Shown piece by piece: positions 17,947-26,275 of a stretch of DNA of 64,000 nucleotides; within the stretch, counting starts at the first letter, position 1; the number at the start of each line of letters is the position of its first letter. Under the pieces are notes generated by a model. That model did no database searches, was not told the origin of the DNA, and saw nothing but the letters and a program-made list of their open reading frames with translations. Both the position numbers and the translations under genes were made by a program. The stretch lies in NCBI RefSeq assembly GCF_900156065.1, contig NZ_FTNF01000011.1, positions 158,457 through 222,456 on the forward strand, given 5' to 3'. The stretch comes from Micromonospora avicenniae (GTDB lineage Bacteria; Actinomycetota; Actinomycetes; Mycobacteriales; Micromonosporaceae).

Positions 17947-19227
17947 ATGACCGTCACCGCCACGCGCGTGCCCGACCACGCGGTCCGCCGTCTGACGGCG
18001 ACCCTCTACGGGTACGCGTTCCTCACCGACCTCGTCCTGCTCTACCCGCTGTACGCGCTGCTCTTCGCCGACAGCGGGCTGTCGGTCGGGCAGATCTCCT
18101 CGCTCTTCGTCATCTGGTCGACCAGCGCCATCCTGCTGGAGGTGCCCTCGGGCGCCTGGGCCGATGCCGTCTCCCGCCGGCTGCTGCTCTGCCTCGCCCC
18201 GCTGGTCACCGCCGGCGGCTACGCCCTCTGGGTGCTGCTGCCCTCGTACCCGGCGCTCGCGCTCGGTTTCCTGCTCTGGGGTGCCGGCGGGGCGCTCAGC
18301 TCCGGCGCGCTGGAGGCGCTGGTCTTCACCGAGCTGGACCGGTGTGGCGCGGCCGGCCGGTACGCCCGGATCACCGGCCGCGCCAAGACCGCCGGGGTGC
18401 TCGGCGCGCTCGCCTCGAGCCTGCTGGCCGGCCCGGTGCTGCTCGCCGGCGGATACCCGGCGGTCGGCGCGGCCAGCGTCCTCGCGTGCCTGCTCGCCGC
18501 GGCCGCCGCCACCCGATTCCCCGAGCACCGCGGCCGTGCCGACCCGGACGACGCGCAGCCGGTCCGGACCGGGAGGGACGACCGGATCCCGGCCGATCCG
18601 CACGAGGACCTCGGGTGGGTGGCGAGCCTGCGCGCCGGGCTGGCCGAGACACGCGCGGTCCCCCCGGTGCGGAGCGCGCTGCTACTGGTGGCCGCGGTGG
18701 CCGCGGTGTGGGGCGCGCTGGACGAGTACACCCCGCTGCTGGCCCGGGACACCGGCGTGGACGTCTCGGCGGTGCCGTTCCTGCTCCTGCTGATCTGGGT
18801 CGGGATGACCGTCGGCGGGCTGCTCGCGCCGGCCGGGGAACGGCTCACCAACCGCGGGTACGCCGCCCTGCTGGGCGTCGCCGCGCTGGCCCTGGCCGGT
18901 GGCGCGCTGATCAACCATCCGGCCGGGTTCGTCCTGGTCGCGGGCGCCTTCGGCGCATGCCAACTCGCCACCGTGCTGGCCGACGCCCGACTGCAGGCCC
19001 GGATCTCCGGCCCGAGCCGGGCCACCGTCACCTCGCTCGCCGGTATGGCCACCGACGTCACGGTCATCGCCGTCTACGCCGGGTACGGTCTCGTCGCCAT
19101 GGCGGCCGGCAACGCGGTCGCGTTCGCGGCGGCCGCGTCGCCCTACCTGGCGCTGGCGGTGCTGTCGGTCACGGCGGGCCGCCCCGGGAGCCGGTCGGCC
19201 GGGCAGCCGCCGAACCAGCCGGCCTGA
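17947..19227 (+). CDS. MFS transporter (12 predicted helices)
   Basis: A 426-residue major facilitator of the drug:H+ antiporter-like type. The A-motif region is readable (LEVPSGAWADAVSRRLLL, near residues 60-78), with RYARITGRAKTAGVLGALASSLL in helix 5 and a polar loop of about 45 residues between helices 6 and 7. GGGAAGG precedes ATG 17947. Substrate cannot be inferred; it stands alone between a terminator and a convergent VOC gene. Confidence 0.88.
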   Translation: MTVTATRVPDHAVRRLTATLYGYAFLTDLVLLYPLYALLFADSGLSVGQISSLFVIWSTSAILLEVPSGAWADAVSRRLLLCLAPLVTAGGYALWVLLPSYPALALGFLLWGAGGALSSGALEALVFTELDRCGAAGRYARITGRAKTAGVLGALASSLLAGPVLLAGGYPAVGAASVLACLLAAAAATRFPEHRGRADPDDAQPVRTGRDDRIPADPHEDLGWVASLRAGLAETRAVPPVRSALLLVAAVAAVWGALDEYTPLLARDTGVDVSAVPFLLLLIWVGMTVGGLLAPAGERLTNRGYAALLGVAALALAGGALINHPAGFVLVAGAFGACQLATVLADARLQARISGPSRATVTSLAGMATDVTVIAVYAGYGLVAMAAGNAVAFAAAASPYLALAVLSVTAGRPGSRSAGQPPNQPA

Positions 19228-19313
19228 CCGGACGGACTGTGCCGTGAGCCGGGCGGACGTCGAACCGGGACCGGACGCCAGGGCGGGGCGCCGGCCCGGA
19301 CCGGGCCGCGCGG

Positions 19314-19703
19314 TCAGCCCGCCTGGTGCACGAACGACCACTGATGGCCGTCGAGGTCGCGGAAGCCGCGCATGTAGAGCCCGCCGACGTCCTGACCCGG
19401 GCCGACGGCGTTGCCGCCCGCCGCGACGGCCCGGTCGACCAGCTCGTCGACCCGCTCCCGGCTCCCGGCGGCGAGCCCGACGATCACCTCCCGGCTCGCC
19501 TCGGTGTCGGTGATCGCCACCTGGGTGTACTCGGCGAAGGCGGAGTCGATGTGCAGGATCAGCTGGGTCGTGTCGTTGAGGTTCAGCATGAGGCTGGTGC
19601 GGTCGGGGGAGGGCTGGGCACCGGCGAAGCCGATCGAACGGAAGAACTCGGCGGCGCTGGCCAGGTCGCGCACCGGCAGGTTGATGAAAGTCGTGATGGT
19701 CAC
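19314..19703 (-). CDS. VOC-family (glyoxalase-like) protein
   Basis: A 129-residue single-chain VOC protein (FINLPVRDLASAAEFFRSIGF at the start, FRDLDGHQWSFVH at the end, two beta-alpha-beta-beta-beta units). Similar proteins are often called glyoxalase/bleomycin-resistance-like, usually without known substrate. GTG 19703 has GGAGA upstream. Confidence 0.88.
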   Translation of the reverse strand: MTITTFINLPVRDLASAAEFFRSIGFAGAQPSPDRTSLMLNLNDTTQLILHIDSAFAEYTQVAITDTEASREVIVGLAAGSRERVDELVDRAVAAGGNAVGPGQDVGGLYMRGFRDLDGHQWSFVHQAG

Positions 19704-19820
19704 GGTCGTCTCCGTCCGCTCCGCCGAGCCGGTGGCGCCGACAACCGCGATGACCGCGAGACGCGGGAGCGCCGCGCTCAGCCTACCGGGGCACGGGCCG
19801 TGCGTCGGGCGATCGGCTGG

Positions 19821-20240
19821 TCATTCCTGCTCGGCGTCGAGGTAGACCCAGCGGCCGTCCGCGCGTACGAAGCGGCTGCGCTCGGACTGCATCCCGGTGT
19901 GCCCGCCGGTGCGGTGGTACGCGCGGAACTCGACCGTGCCGGTGCTGTCGAGCAGGCCACCCCGCTCGGTGTCGACGATCTCCAGCCGTAGCCACCGCCG
20001 GCCGGGGTCGAGGTCGAGCCGGGACGGCCGGGTGCGCTCGTGCCAGCTGCGCAGGAGGTAGCCGGTGTCGCCGACGGCAAAGGCGCTGAACCGGGAGCGC
20101 ATCAGCGCCTCGGCGGTCGGGGCGTCGGCCTCGCCCCGGTGCAGCGGGCCGCAGCACCGCGGGTACGACCGGCCGGACCCGCAGGGGCAGGACAGCTCTC
20201 GATCCTCCGCCGCGTGCCGGCGGGTCCCACGCTTCGCCAT
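19821..20240 (-). CDS. YchJ family (UPF0225) protein with SEC-C zinc motif
   Basis: A 139-residue protein. An N-terminal SEC-C-like motif (CPCGSGRSYPRCCGPLH, residues 18-34) should bind zinc, followed by the YchJ domain (TAEALMRSRFSAFAVGDTGYLLRSWHE..RPSRLDL..WLRLEIVDT..GTVEFRAYHR..RSRFVRADGRWVYLD). Function of the family is unknown. ATG 20240; CAGGAT 6 bases upstream suggests a leaderless transcript. Confidence 0.92.
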   Translation of the reverse strand: MAKRGTRRHAAEDRELSCPCGSGRSYPRCCGPLHRGEADAPTAEALMRSRFSAFAVGDTGYLLRSWHERTRPSRLDLDPGRRWLRLEIVDTERGGLLDSTGTVEFRAYHRTGGHTGMQSERSRFVRADGRWVYLDAEQE

Positions 20241-20335
20241 CCGACCATCCTGCCCTACCCGGTACCGGCACCGGTCGGTGCCGGTAACCGCGCGCACCGG
20301 TCTCGGCTCAGCGGGGGGTGCCGGGCGGCCGGAGC

Positions 20336-21106
20336 TCAGTCCAGGTCGACCGGCAGCGGCACCGGGCGCTTGGCCACCCGGCCCTCGCCCGACGAACTGC
20401 CGCGCAGGTGCCGGGCCAACCAGGGCAGCAGGTGCCGGCGCGTCCAGGCCAGCTCGGCGCGGATCACCTCCTGCCGCGGGCGCCGCCGGGCGGTGGCCAG
20501 CGGACGCGACCACGAGTCGTCGCTGCCCGGCAACCCGGCGGTGTGCGCCAGCGCCGCCGCGATCCGTTCGTGGCCGGCGCTGTTGGCGTGCAACCGGTCG
20601 TCGCTCCACAGCCGTGGGTCGGAGGCGACCGGATGGGCGCCGAGGTCCAGCATGGTGGCCCCGGTCGATGCCGTGACCTTCCTCAGCGCCTCGTTCAGGG
20701 CACTCACCCGGCCGCGCAGCGGCCGGGCGGCCGGCATCACCGGCGCCGGGTCGGGCAGGGTGAAGGTGAGCACCGTGGCGCCCTGCTCGACCAGCGCCTG
20801 CTGCATGGCGCCGACGTCGTCGGCGACCCGGTCGACGTCGAACGACGGGCGGAGAACGTCGTTCATCCCGGCCACCACGGTCGCCAGGTCCGGGGCGAGT
20901 TCGAGCGCCACCGGCAGCTGCTCGGCCCGGATCCGCGCCGTGGTCCGCCCCCGGATCGCCAGGTTGGCGTACTCCAACCCGCCCTGCGAACGGGCCACCG
21001 CGAGGGCGAACCGGTCGGCCCAGCCCCGATAGCCGCCCGAGCCGTCCGGGTCGTCCAGACCTTCGGTCGTGCTGTCGCCGATCGCGACGTACCGGTGCCA
21101 CATCAC
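20336..21106 (-). CDS. SGNH/GDSL-type esterase or acylhydrolase
   Basis: A 256-residue SGNH hydrolase. Block I is YVAIGDSTTEG (Ser nucleophile), block III GMNDVL, and block V SDDRLHANSAGHERIA (Asp/His). Cytoplasmic, no signal. GTG 21106 is directly followed by ATG 21103; TACCCT lies 7 bases before the GTG, so I chose GTG as a leaderless start. Substrate is an ester or acyl compound of unknown kind. Confidence 0.88.
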   Translation of the reverse strand: MMWHRYVAIGDSTTEGLDDPDGSGGYRGWADRFALAVARSQGGLEYANLAIRGRTTARIRAEQLPVALELAPDLATVVAGMNDVLRPSFDVDRVADDVGAMQQALVEQGATVLTFTLPDPAPVMPAARPLRGRVSALNEALRKVTASTGATMLDLGAHPVASDPRLWSDDRLHANSAGHERIAAALAHTAGLPGSDDSWSRPLATARRRPRQEVIRAELAWTRRHLLPWLARHLRGSSSGEGRVAKRPVPLPVDLD

Positions 21107-21191
21107 ACCGGCGAGGGTAGCGGCGGTGACGCACGGCGGCACGCCGCCGTCCTCGCGGGCCGCGTTGACGGCGTCTCCTAGGCTCGCGCGC

Positions 21192-21899
21192 ATGGCCCAA
21201 CCTCCCGCGGTTCCGCTGGCCCCCGGCCTGTGGCGCATTCCCACGGCCGGTCGTGCGCTGGTCAACTCGTACGCGCTGGTCGACGACGACGGCAGCGTGA
21301 CGCTCGTCGACTGCGGGGTGAAGCGGGCGCCGGCCCGGATCGTGCGAGGCCTGGCGGCGATCGGCAAGTCACCGGCCGACGTCACCCGGATCGTGCTCAC
21401 CCACGCGCACCCGGACCACGCCGGCGGCGCGGCCGAGGTGGCCCGCCGCACCGGTGCTCCGGTCGTGCTGCACGCCGCCGACGTCGAGTACGCGCAGGCG
21501 GGCCATGCGCCGCCGCGGGATCCCTCGGTCACCGGGGGCCGCCTCTTCTCCCGGCTCGGCGGGGGCAGGTTCCCGGCCGTGGACGTGGCCGAGCCCCTCG
21601 CCGACGGTGACGTGCTGCCGGTCGGCGGCGGCCTGCGCGTCGTACACACCCCGGGTCACTCCCCGGGTCACGTCTCGCTGCTGCACGAGCCCACCCGGGT
21701 GCTGATCACCGGCGACGCGCTGTTCAACGTGGTCGGCATCCGCTGGCCGATCAAGGTCCTCTGCACCGACTTCCGGATGACGCAGGAGACCGCGCACGTC
21801 CTCGCCGAACTGGAGTACGACGTGGCGGCCTTCACCCACGGCGCGGAGCTCACCGACAACGCGCGCGAGCGGATCCGCGCCTTCCTGCGGCGGCGGTGA
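21192..21899 (+). CDS. MBL-fold metallo-hydrolase
   Basis: A 235-residue metallo-beta-lactamase fold hydrolase. The zinc motif THAHPDHAGG (about residues 73-82), a second histidine in HTPGHSPGHVS and ITGDALF are present. Start ATG 21192 is leaderless-type: TAGGCT at 21179-21184, 7 bases upstream. It is divergent from the SGNH gene with only 85 bp between them. Substrate unknown. Confidence 0.9.
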   Translation: MAQPPAVPLAPGLWRIPTAGRALVNSYALVDDDGSVTLVDCGVKRAPARIVRGLAAIGKSPADVTRIVLTHAHPDHAGGAAEVARRTGAPVVLHAADVEYAQAGHAPPRDPSVTGGRLFSRLGGGRFPAVDVAEPLADGDVLPVGGGLRVVHTPGHSPGHVSLLHEPTRVLITGDALFNVVGIRWPIKVLCTDFRMTQETAHVLAELEYDVAAFTHGAELTDNARERIRAFLRRR

Positions 21900-22015
21900 G
21901 GCCCGCCGCTCACAGCCAGCCGGAGCGACGGAACAGGCGATCCAGGGCCAGCGCGGCGAGCGCCATGGCGTCGAGAACGGCCCAGTACCTGTAGCGCCAT
22001 CCCGGTGGCTCGGCG

Positions 22016-22726
22016 TCAGCCGGTCCGGCTCGCGAACACGATGATGTTGTCGACGTACTCGCCGGCCCGCTCGTCGAACCGGCCGCCGCAGGTGAGCAGG
22101 CGTAGCCCGGCGGAGTCGGCCGGGCCGTAGACCAGGTCGCTGGGGAAGGCGTCCTTCGGGTACGTGTCGACCCGGTCGACGGTGAACGTGGCCACGCGCG
22201 TGTCGGCTCGGCTGACCCGGACGGTGTCGCCGGGGCGTAACCGACCGAGGTGGAAGAACACGGCGGGCCCGGTGGGGGAGTCGACGTGGCCGACGAGCAC
22301 CGCGTTGCCGGTCTCGCCGGGGCTGACTCCGTGGCGGTACCAGCCGGCCAGGCCGGGCCGGTCCAGGGGCGGCACCTCCAGCACGCCGGCGGCGTCCGCA
22401 CCGATCGGGACGATCTCGGCGCGTACACCGATCGCGGGGATCCGTATCAGCGTGGGCGCGGCGTGCGGCAGCGGTGGCAGGGCGCGCGCGGGACGGCTGG
22501 CCGCGGGCACGGCCGGCGCGGCCCCCGGCACGGCGACGCTCGGCGCCGGCGGCCGGGGCGGCGGGGCGGTCAGCCCGGCGGTGACCAGTCCGACGCCGGT
22601 GACGCCGAGCAGGGACACGACTGCCGCAGTGGACACGGTGGACAGGCCGGGCCGGCCGCGACGCTCACGCGGTCCGGTCGGCGTGGTGGATGCGACAGTC
22701 TTTCCGGGCGTGCCTCGACGCCGCAC
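22016..22726 (-). CDS. Class F sortase
   Basis: A 236-residue membrane-anchored transpeptidase. One N-terminal transmembrane segment (VVSLLGVTGVGLVTAGL) and a Pro/Ala-rich linker precede the sortase barrel (IRIPAIGVRAEIVPIG..AGWYRHG). Catalytic His147 lies in GHVDS and Cys213 in LLTCGG. GTG 22726 follows GGAGGTGA; the open frame upstream lacks a site. The secreted protein at 22812-23297 is its obvious neighbour but has no LPXTG motif. The stretch 21900-22015 behind this gene holds no supported gene. Confidence 0.93.
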   Translation of the reverse strand: MRRRGTPGKTVASTTPTGPRERRGRPGLSTVSTAAVVSLLGVTGVGLVTAGLTAPPPRPPAPSVAVPGAAPAVPAASRPARALPPLPHAAPTLIRIPAIGVRAEIVPIGADAAGVLEVPPLDRPGLAGWYRHGVSPGETGNAVLVGHVDSPTGPAVFFHLGRLRPGDTVRVSRADTRVATFTVDRVDTYPKDAFPSDLVYGPADSAGLRLLTCGGRFDERAGEYVDNIIVFASRTG

Positions 22727-22811
22727 GGGATCACCTCCGTACCCGGAAAACCTGGGGACCCGCACCGGCTCGTCGCCGACACGGGCCCCGCAACAGGGAT
22801 GGTTCGCCAGT

Positions 22812-23297
22812 TCAGGCCAGAGTGGATGCGGAGCGCCGGCGGCGCAGCAGCAGAACGGCGCCGGTCGCGGCCGCGCCGAGCAGCGTGCCACCGGCGGCGA
22901 GCGCCCCGGTGCCGTCGCCGCGTCCGCCGGAGCCGGCCGGCGCGCCGCCGATCGGGGTGACGGTGAACTGCGTGCTGCTCTGCACGGTGCCGTCGCCGCA
23001 GGTGGCGGTCACCGTGTAGGTGCCGAGGGTGAACCCGGCGGTGAACAGCTCGGCGCTGAGACCGCCGCCCGGCGCGACGGTGGTCGAGCGGACGTTCTCG
23101 TCGCGGTTGGGGCCGGTGACGCGGAAGAGCGCGTCACCCGAGTTCGGATCGCAGGTCGTCGCGGTGAGGACAACGGTGCCACCCACCGGTGTGGTGGCCG
23201 GCGAGACGACAGTCTCCGCGAGCGCGGCGCCCGGCACGAGCAGTACGCCGAGACCCACGCCGACGGCCGCCGACAGGATGACTCTCTTCGGTTTCAT
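22812..23297 (-). CDS. Secreted, C-terminally membrane-anchored protein next to sortase
   Basis: A 161-residue exported protein. It has a signal peptide (residues 1-28, ending GAALAE), an all-beta Ig-like domain with a likely disulfide (Cys in TTCDPNSGD and TATCGDGT), a Gly-rich linker, one C-terminal hydrophobic helix and a basic RRRR tail. This is the architecture of sorted surface proteins, yet no LPXTG-like pentapeptide is visible; the nearest text is GTGALAAGG. It lies 85 bp upstream of the sortase gene on the same strand. AGGGAAG precedes ATG 23297. Confidence 0.8.
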   Translation of the reverse strand: MKPKRVILSAAVGVGLGVLLVPGAALAETVVSPATTPVGGTVVLTATTCDPNSGDALFRVTGPNRDENVRSTTVAPGGGLSAELFTAGFTLGTYTVTATCGDGTVQSSTQFTVTPIGGAPAGSGGRGDGTGALAAGGTLLGAAATGAVLLLRRRRSASTLA

Positions 23298-23620
23298 ACG
23301 CGTCTTCCCTCACTCTTCGTCCGCTGAGCACGTGGCGGGACGCCGTTCGGGTGGCCAACTCCGCGACTAGCACCGGTGTGCCCAACACTAGGGCGGTTGG
23401 CCCCCCGATCCGGTGAAAATGAGAAATCTTCGTTGCCGTCACATGTCCACCCGAGAACGGAGGGAGCTGCGGAAACGTCGGGCGCGCCCGGCTGGGACCC
23501 GGTCGTTCCGCCTGGGCCGAAGGCGAGGTCCCGCCGCAGGCCACGGTGACGTCCGGGCGATGCTGCCTCGCGCCGCCGGTCGCCGCGCCCGCCGCCGACC
23601 CGATGTGGCAGCGTGGTCGG

Positions 23621-24862
23621 ATGCACTCCGCACCGGTCGACGTGGACCTCGCCCTGCTCGGCGGCGGTGGCGCGGCCTCGCTAGTGCTCGCCGCGCTGGA
23701 CCGGCACGGCGTGCGGGGCCTGCGGGTGACCGTCATCGACCCGGTGCACCGGCGCGGCCAGGACCGGACGTGGGCGTTCTGGGACCGGCCGGGCGGCGAC
23801 CTGGACCCGCTGCTGAGCGCGAGCTGGCAGCGGGTCGAGGTGGTCACGCCCGCGGCGCGCCGGGTGCTCGACCTCGCCCCGCTGCGGTACGCGATGCTCC
23901 GCTCCGCCGCCGTCTACGAGCGGGCCGCCGCCGCGGAGCGCCGCCTCGGCGTGACCCGGATGCTCGCCGCGGTGGACAGCGTGCACGACGACGGCGAGCG
24001 GGTGCTGGTCCGCACCGCCGGCGACGCGCCGACCGTACGCGCCGGTTGGGTCCTCGACTCCCGCCCGCGCCCGCCCGCGCGCCCCGGCCGCACGACCTGG
24101 CTCCAGCACTTCCGGGGCTGGTGGTTGGCGGCGGAGCGTCCGCTCTTCGATCCCGGCCGGGCGGTGCTCATGGATTTCCGCACGCCGCAGCCCGCCCGGG
24201 GCGTCTCCTTCGGCTACCTGCTGCCGGTCAGCGACCGGTACGCCCTCGTCGAGTACACCGAGTTCTCGCCCACCCTGCTCACCGGCGCCGGGTACGACGC
24301 CGCGCTGGCCGGATACCGGGACCTGCTCGGCCTCGACTCGGCCCGGTTGACGGTGCGGGAGGTGGAGAACGGGGTGATCCCGATGACCGACGCTCCGTTC
24401 GACGCGCACCCGTCGCCCCGGGTCGTGCGCCTCGGCACCGCCGGGGGCGCCACCCGACCCTCCACCGGGTTCACCTTCTCCGCGATGCGCCGCCAGGCGG
24501 ACCAGGTGGCCCGCGCCCTCGCCGAGGGCCGGCCGCCGGTGCCGCCGCCCGCGTACCCCCGCCGGCACCGCTGGATGGACGCGGTCGCGCTGCGCGCCCT
24601 GGACCGGGGGACGGTCGGCGGTCCGGAGTTCTTCGCCCGGCTCTTCGAGCGCAATGCGCCCGAGCGGGTGCTGCGGTTCCTCGACGGCACCACCGCCCCG
24701 GCCGAGGAACTGGCCGTGATGAGCTCCACCCGGCTCCGGCCGATGGTCACCGCCACCGTGGGGGACGTCGCCCACCGGCTACGCGACCGGCTCCGACCGC
24801 CCCGACCCGTTCCGGCCGTACCGCCCCCGGTACGCGAGAGCATGATCCGACCCGAGGTCTGA
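23621..24862 (+). CDS. crtY: Lycopene cyclase (CrtY-type)
   Basis: A 413-residue FAD/NAD(P)-dependent cyclase that would form beta-ionone rings on lycopene. Seen are the N-terminal dinucleotide motif (LALLGGGGAASLVLAAL), the family motif GQDRTWAFWD near residues 45-54, WWLAAERPLFDP, VSFGYLLPVSD and GGATRPSTGFTFSAMRRQAD. No other carotenoid gene lies in the window, so it is orphaned here. I start at ATG 23621; the frame is open to 23546 without a better start. The 323-bp gap before it (23298-23620) shows an AT-richer patch near 23412-23432 and nothing else. Confidence 0.88.
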   Translation: MHSAPVDVDLALLGGGGAASLVLAALDRHGVRGLRVTVIDPVHRRGQDRTWAFWDRPGGDLDPLLSASWQRVEVVTPAARRVLDLAPLRYAMLRSAAVYERAAAAERRLGVTRMLAAVDSVHDDGERVLVRTAGDAPTVRAGWVLDSRPRPPARPGRTTWLQHFRGWWLAAERPLFDPGRAVLMDFRTPQPARGVSFGYLLPVSDRYALVEYTEFSPTLLTGAGYDAALAGYRDLLGLDSARLTVREVENGVIPMTDAPFDAHPSPRVVRLGTAGGATRPSTGFTFSAMRRQADQVARALAEGRPPVPPPAYPRRHRWMDAVALRALDRGTVGGPEFFARLFERNAPERVLRFLDGTTAPAEELAVMSSTRLRPMVTATVGDVAHRLRDRLRPPRPVPAVPPPVRESMIRPEV

Positions 24863-24912
24863 GCACCGCGGCGGGGACGCGGGCCGGCTCCGCCGTCGCT
24901 ATTCTCGGCCGC

Positions 24913-25368
24913 ATGCCCCTCGATGATCTTCCACGCGCCCAGTTCGCCTTCCCCGGTCCGCTGCGGGACCGGTTGGTGGCGGCGATCCTCGCCGGGGTCA
25001 AGACCTCGACCACCGCCCTTCTCCTCGGCTACGAGCGCGAGGGCGAGCCGCTGCCCCGCGCCGGTCAACGGTCAGCGGTGGTCGACTCGGCGGAGCGGCC
25101 GGTCGCGGTGATCGAGCTGACCGACGTCCGGGTGGTCCGGCTCGCGGACGTGGAACTGCGACACGCACTCGACGAAGGTGAGGGGGACGAGTCGGTGGCG
25201 CAGTGGCGAGCCGGCCATGAGGAGTTCTGGCACAGCCCGCAGGTACGCGCCGAACTCGGCGACCCGAACTTCACCGTCGACGACGACACCCTCGTGGTGA
25301 CCCAACGCTTCCGGCTGGTGAGCCTCGTCGACCCCGCCTCCGGCGCCGAGACACCCGTCGACCTCTGA
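24913..25368 (+). CDS. ASCH-domain protein
   Basis: A 151-residue ASCH-fold protein (FAFPGPLRDRLVAAILAGVKTSTTALLLGYEREGEPLPRAGQRSAVVDS, then AVIELTDVRVVRLADV). ASCH proteins bind RNA or act as amidohydrolases; the role here is unknown. TATTCT at 24900-24905 lies 7 bases before the ATG, a clear leaderless start. It precedes rnhA on the same strand. Confidence 0.87.
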   Translation: MPLDDLPRAQFAFPGPLRDRLVAAILAGVKTSTTALLLGYEREGEPLPRAGQRSAVVDSAERPVAVIELTDVRVVRLADVELRHALDEGEGDESVAQWRAGHEEFWHSPQVRAELGDPNFTVDDDTLVVTQRFRLVSLVDPASGAETPVDL

Positions 25369-25414
25369 CGCCCCTATGCCGGGCGCGAGCAGGGGCAGAC
25401 GGTAGGTTGCCGGC

Positions 25415-25882
25415 ATGGTGGAAACCGGCGGAGTGGTGCAGATCTGGACCGACGGCGCGTGCAGCGGTAACCCGGGACCGGGTGGCTGGGGCGCGGTGCT
25501 GCGCTACGGCGAGCACGAGCGGGAACTCTGTGGCGGCGAGGCGACCCCCACCACCAACAACCGGATGGAGTTGATGGCCGCCATCCAGGCGTTGGAGAGC
25601 CTGACCCGGCCGGTCGCGGTCGAACTGCACACCGACAGCACGTACGTGCGTAACGGGATCACCAGCTGGCTCGCCTCGTGGAAGCGCAACGGATGGAAGA
25701 CCGCGGCGAAGCAGCCGGTCAAGAACGCCGACCTGTGGCAGCGGCTGGAGGCGGCCTGCGCCCGGCACCAGATCACCTGGCTGTGGGTGAAGGGGCACAA
25801 CGGTCACCCGGAGAACGAGCGCGCCGACGCGCTGGCCAACCGGGGCATGACCGAGGCTCGCGCGGCAGTACCGGCCCGGTGA
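25415..25882 (+). CDS. rnhA: Ribonuclease HI
   Basis: A 155-residue type 1 RNase H that removes RNA from RNA:DNA hybrids. The four metal ligands are present: Asp in WTDGACSGNPGPGGWG, Glu in TNNRMELMA, Asp in LHTDSTYV and Asp in NERADALAN; the handle helix GWKTAAKQPVKN is also present. Full length. TAGGTT 6 bases before the ATG suggests a leaderless transcript. Confidence 0.97.
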   Translation: MVETGGVVQIWTDGACSGNPGPGGWGAVLRYGEHERELCGGEATPTTNNRMELMAAIQALESLTRPVAVELHTDSTYVRNGITSWLASWKRNGWKTAAKQPVKNADLWQRLEAACARHQITWLWVKGHNGHPENERADALANRGMTEARAAVPAR

Positions 25883-25936
25883 GCCGGCGCTCCTCACCGA
25901 GTTCAGGAGTGGGCTGACGCGTCGAACTGCGGCCGG

Positions 25937-26173
25937 TCAGCGAGTCGCGTCCGGGTGCCCGGGCATGCTCGATCCGCCGCCGCTGCTGCCGGAGGCACCA
26001 CCGGCCACGCCCGATCCGTCGTCCTCGGTGACCAGGTCGGGTCGTACGTCGGTGTCGTCCGGGGCCGGGACCTCGGTGTCCGCCTCGACCTGGACCAGTC
26101 GGGCCTGACCGGCCTCGTCCTCGGCGTGCTCCGGATCGACCGGCTGCTCACCCTGCCGCGTTCTGAAGCCCAC
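25937..26173 (-). CDS. Small acidic hypothetical protein
   Basis: A 78-residue hydrophilic, acidic and probably disordered protein (VDPEHAEDEAGQARLVQVEADTEVPAPDD), ending in a Gly/Ser-rich tail. GTG 26173 is preceded by GGGAGG at the right spacing, which supports it as a real gene. I do not recognise a family. Confidence 0.65.
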   Translation of the reverse strand: MGFRTRQGEQPVDPEHAEDEAGQARLVQVEADTEVPAPDDTDVRPDLVTEDDGSGVAGGASGSSGGGSSMPGHPDATR

Positions 26174-26275
26174 GGTCGCCTCCCATCGAAGCCATCTCCG
26201 ATCAGCCGTGGCTACCCGGCAGAAAACGGGCGAAACGTCCGCCCGCCGGGCGAGGCAACCGTCGTCCGGCTGATC

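Noticed and set aside
21900..22015. Small frame ending LDRLFRRSGWL behind the sortase gene
   Set aside because: It has one hydrophobic stretch but no ATG or GTG start with a ribosome site in frame.
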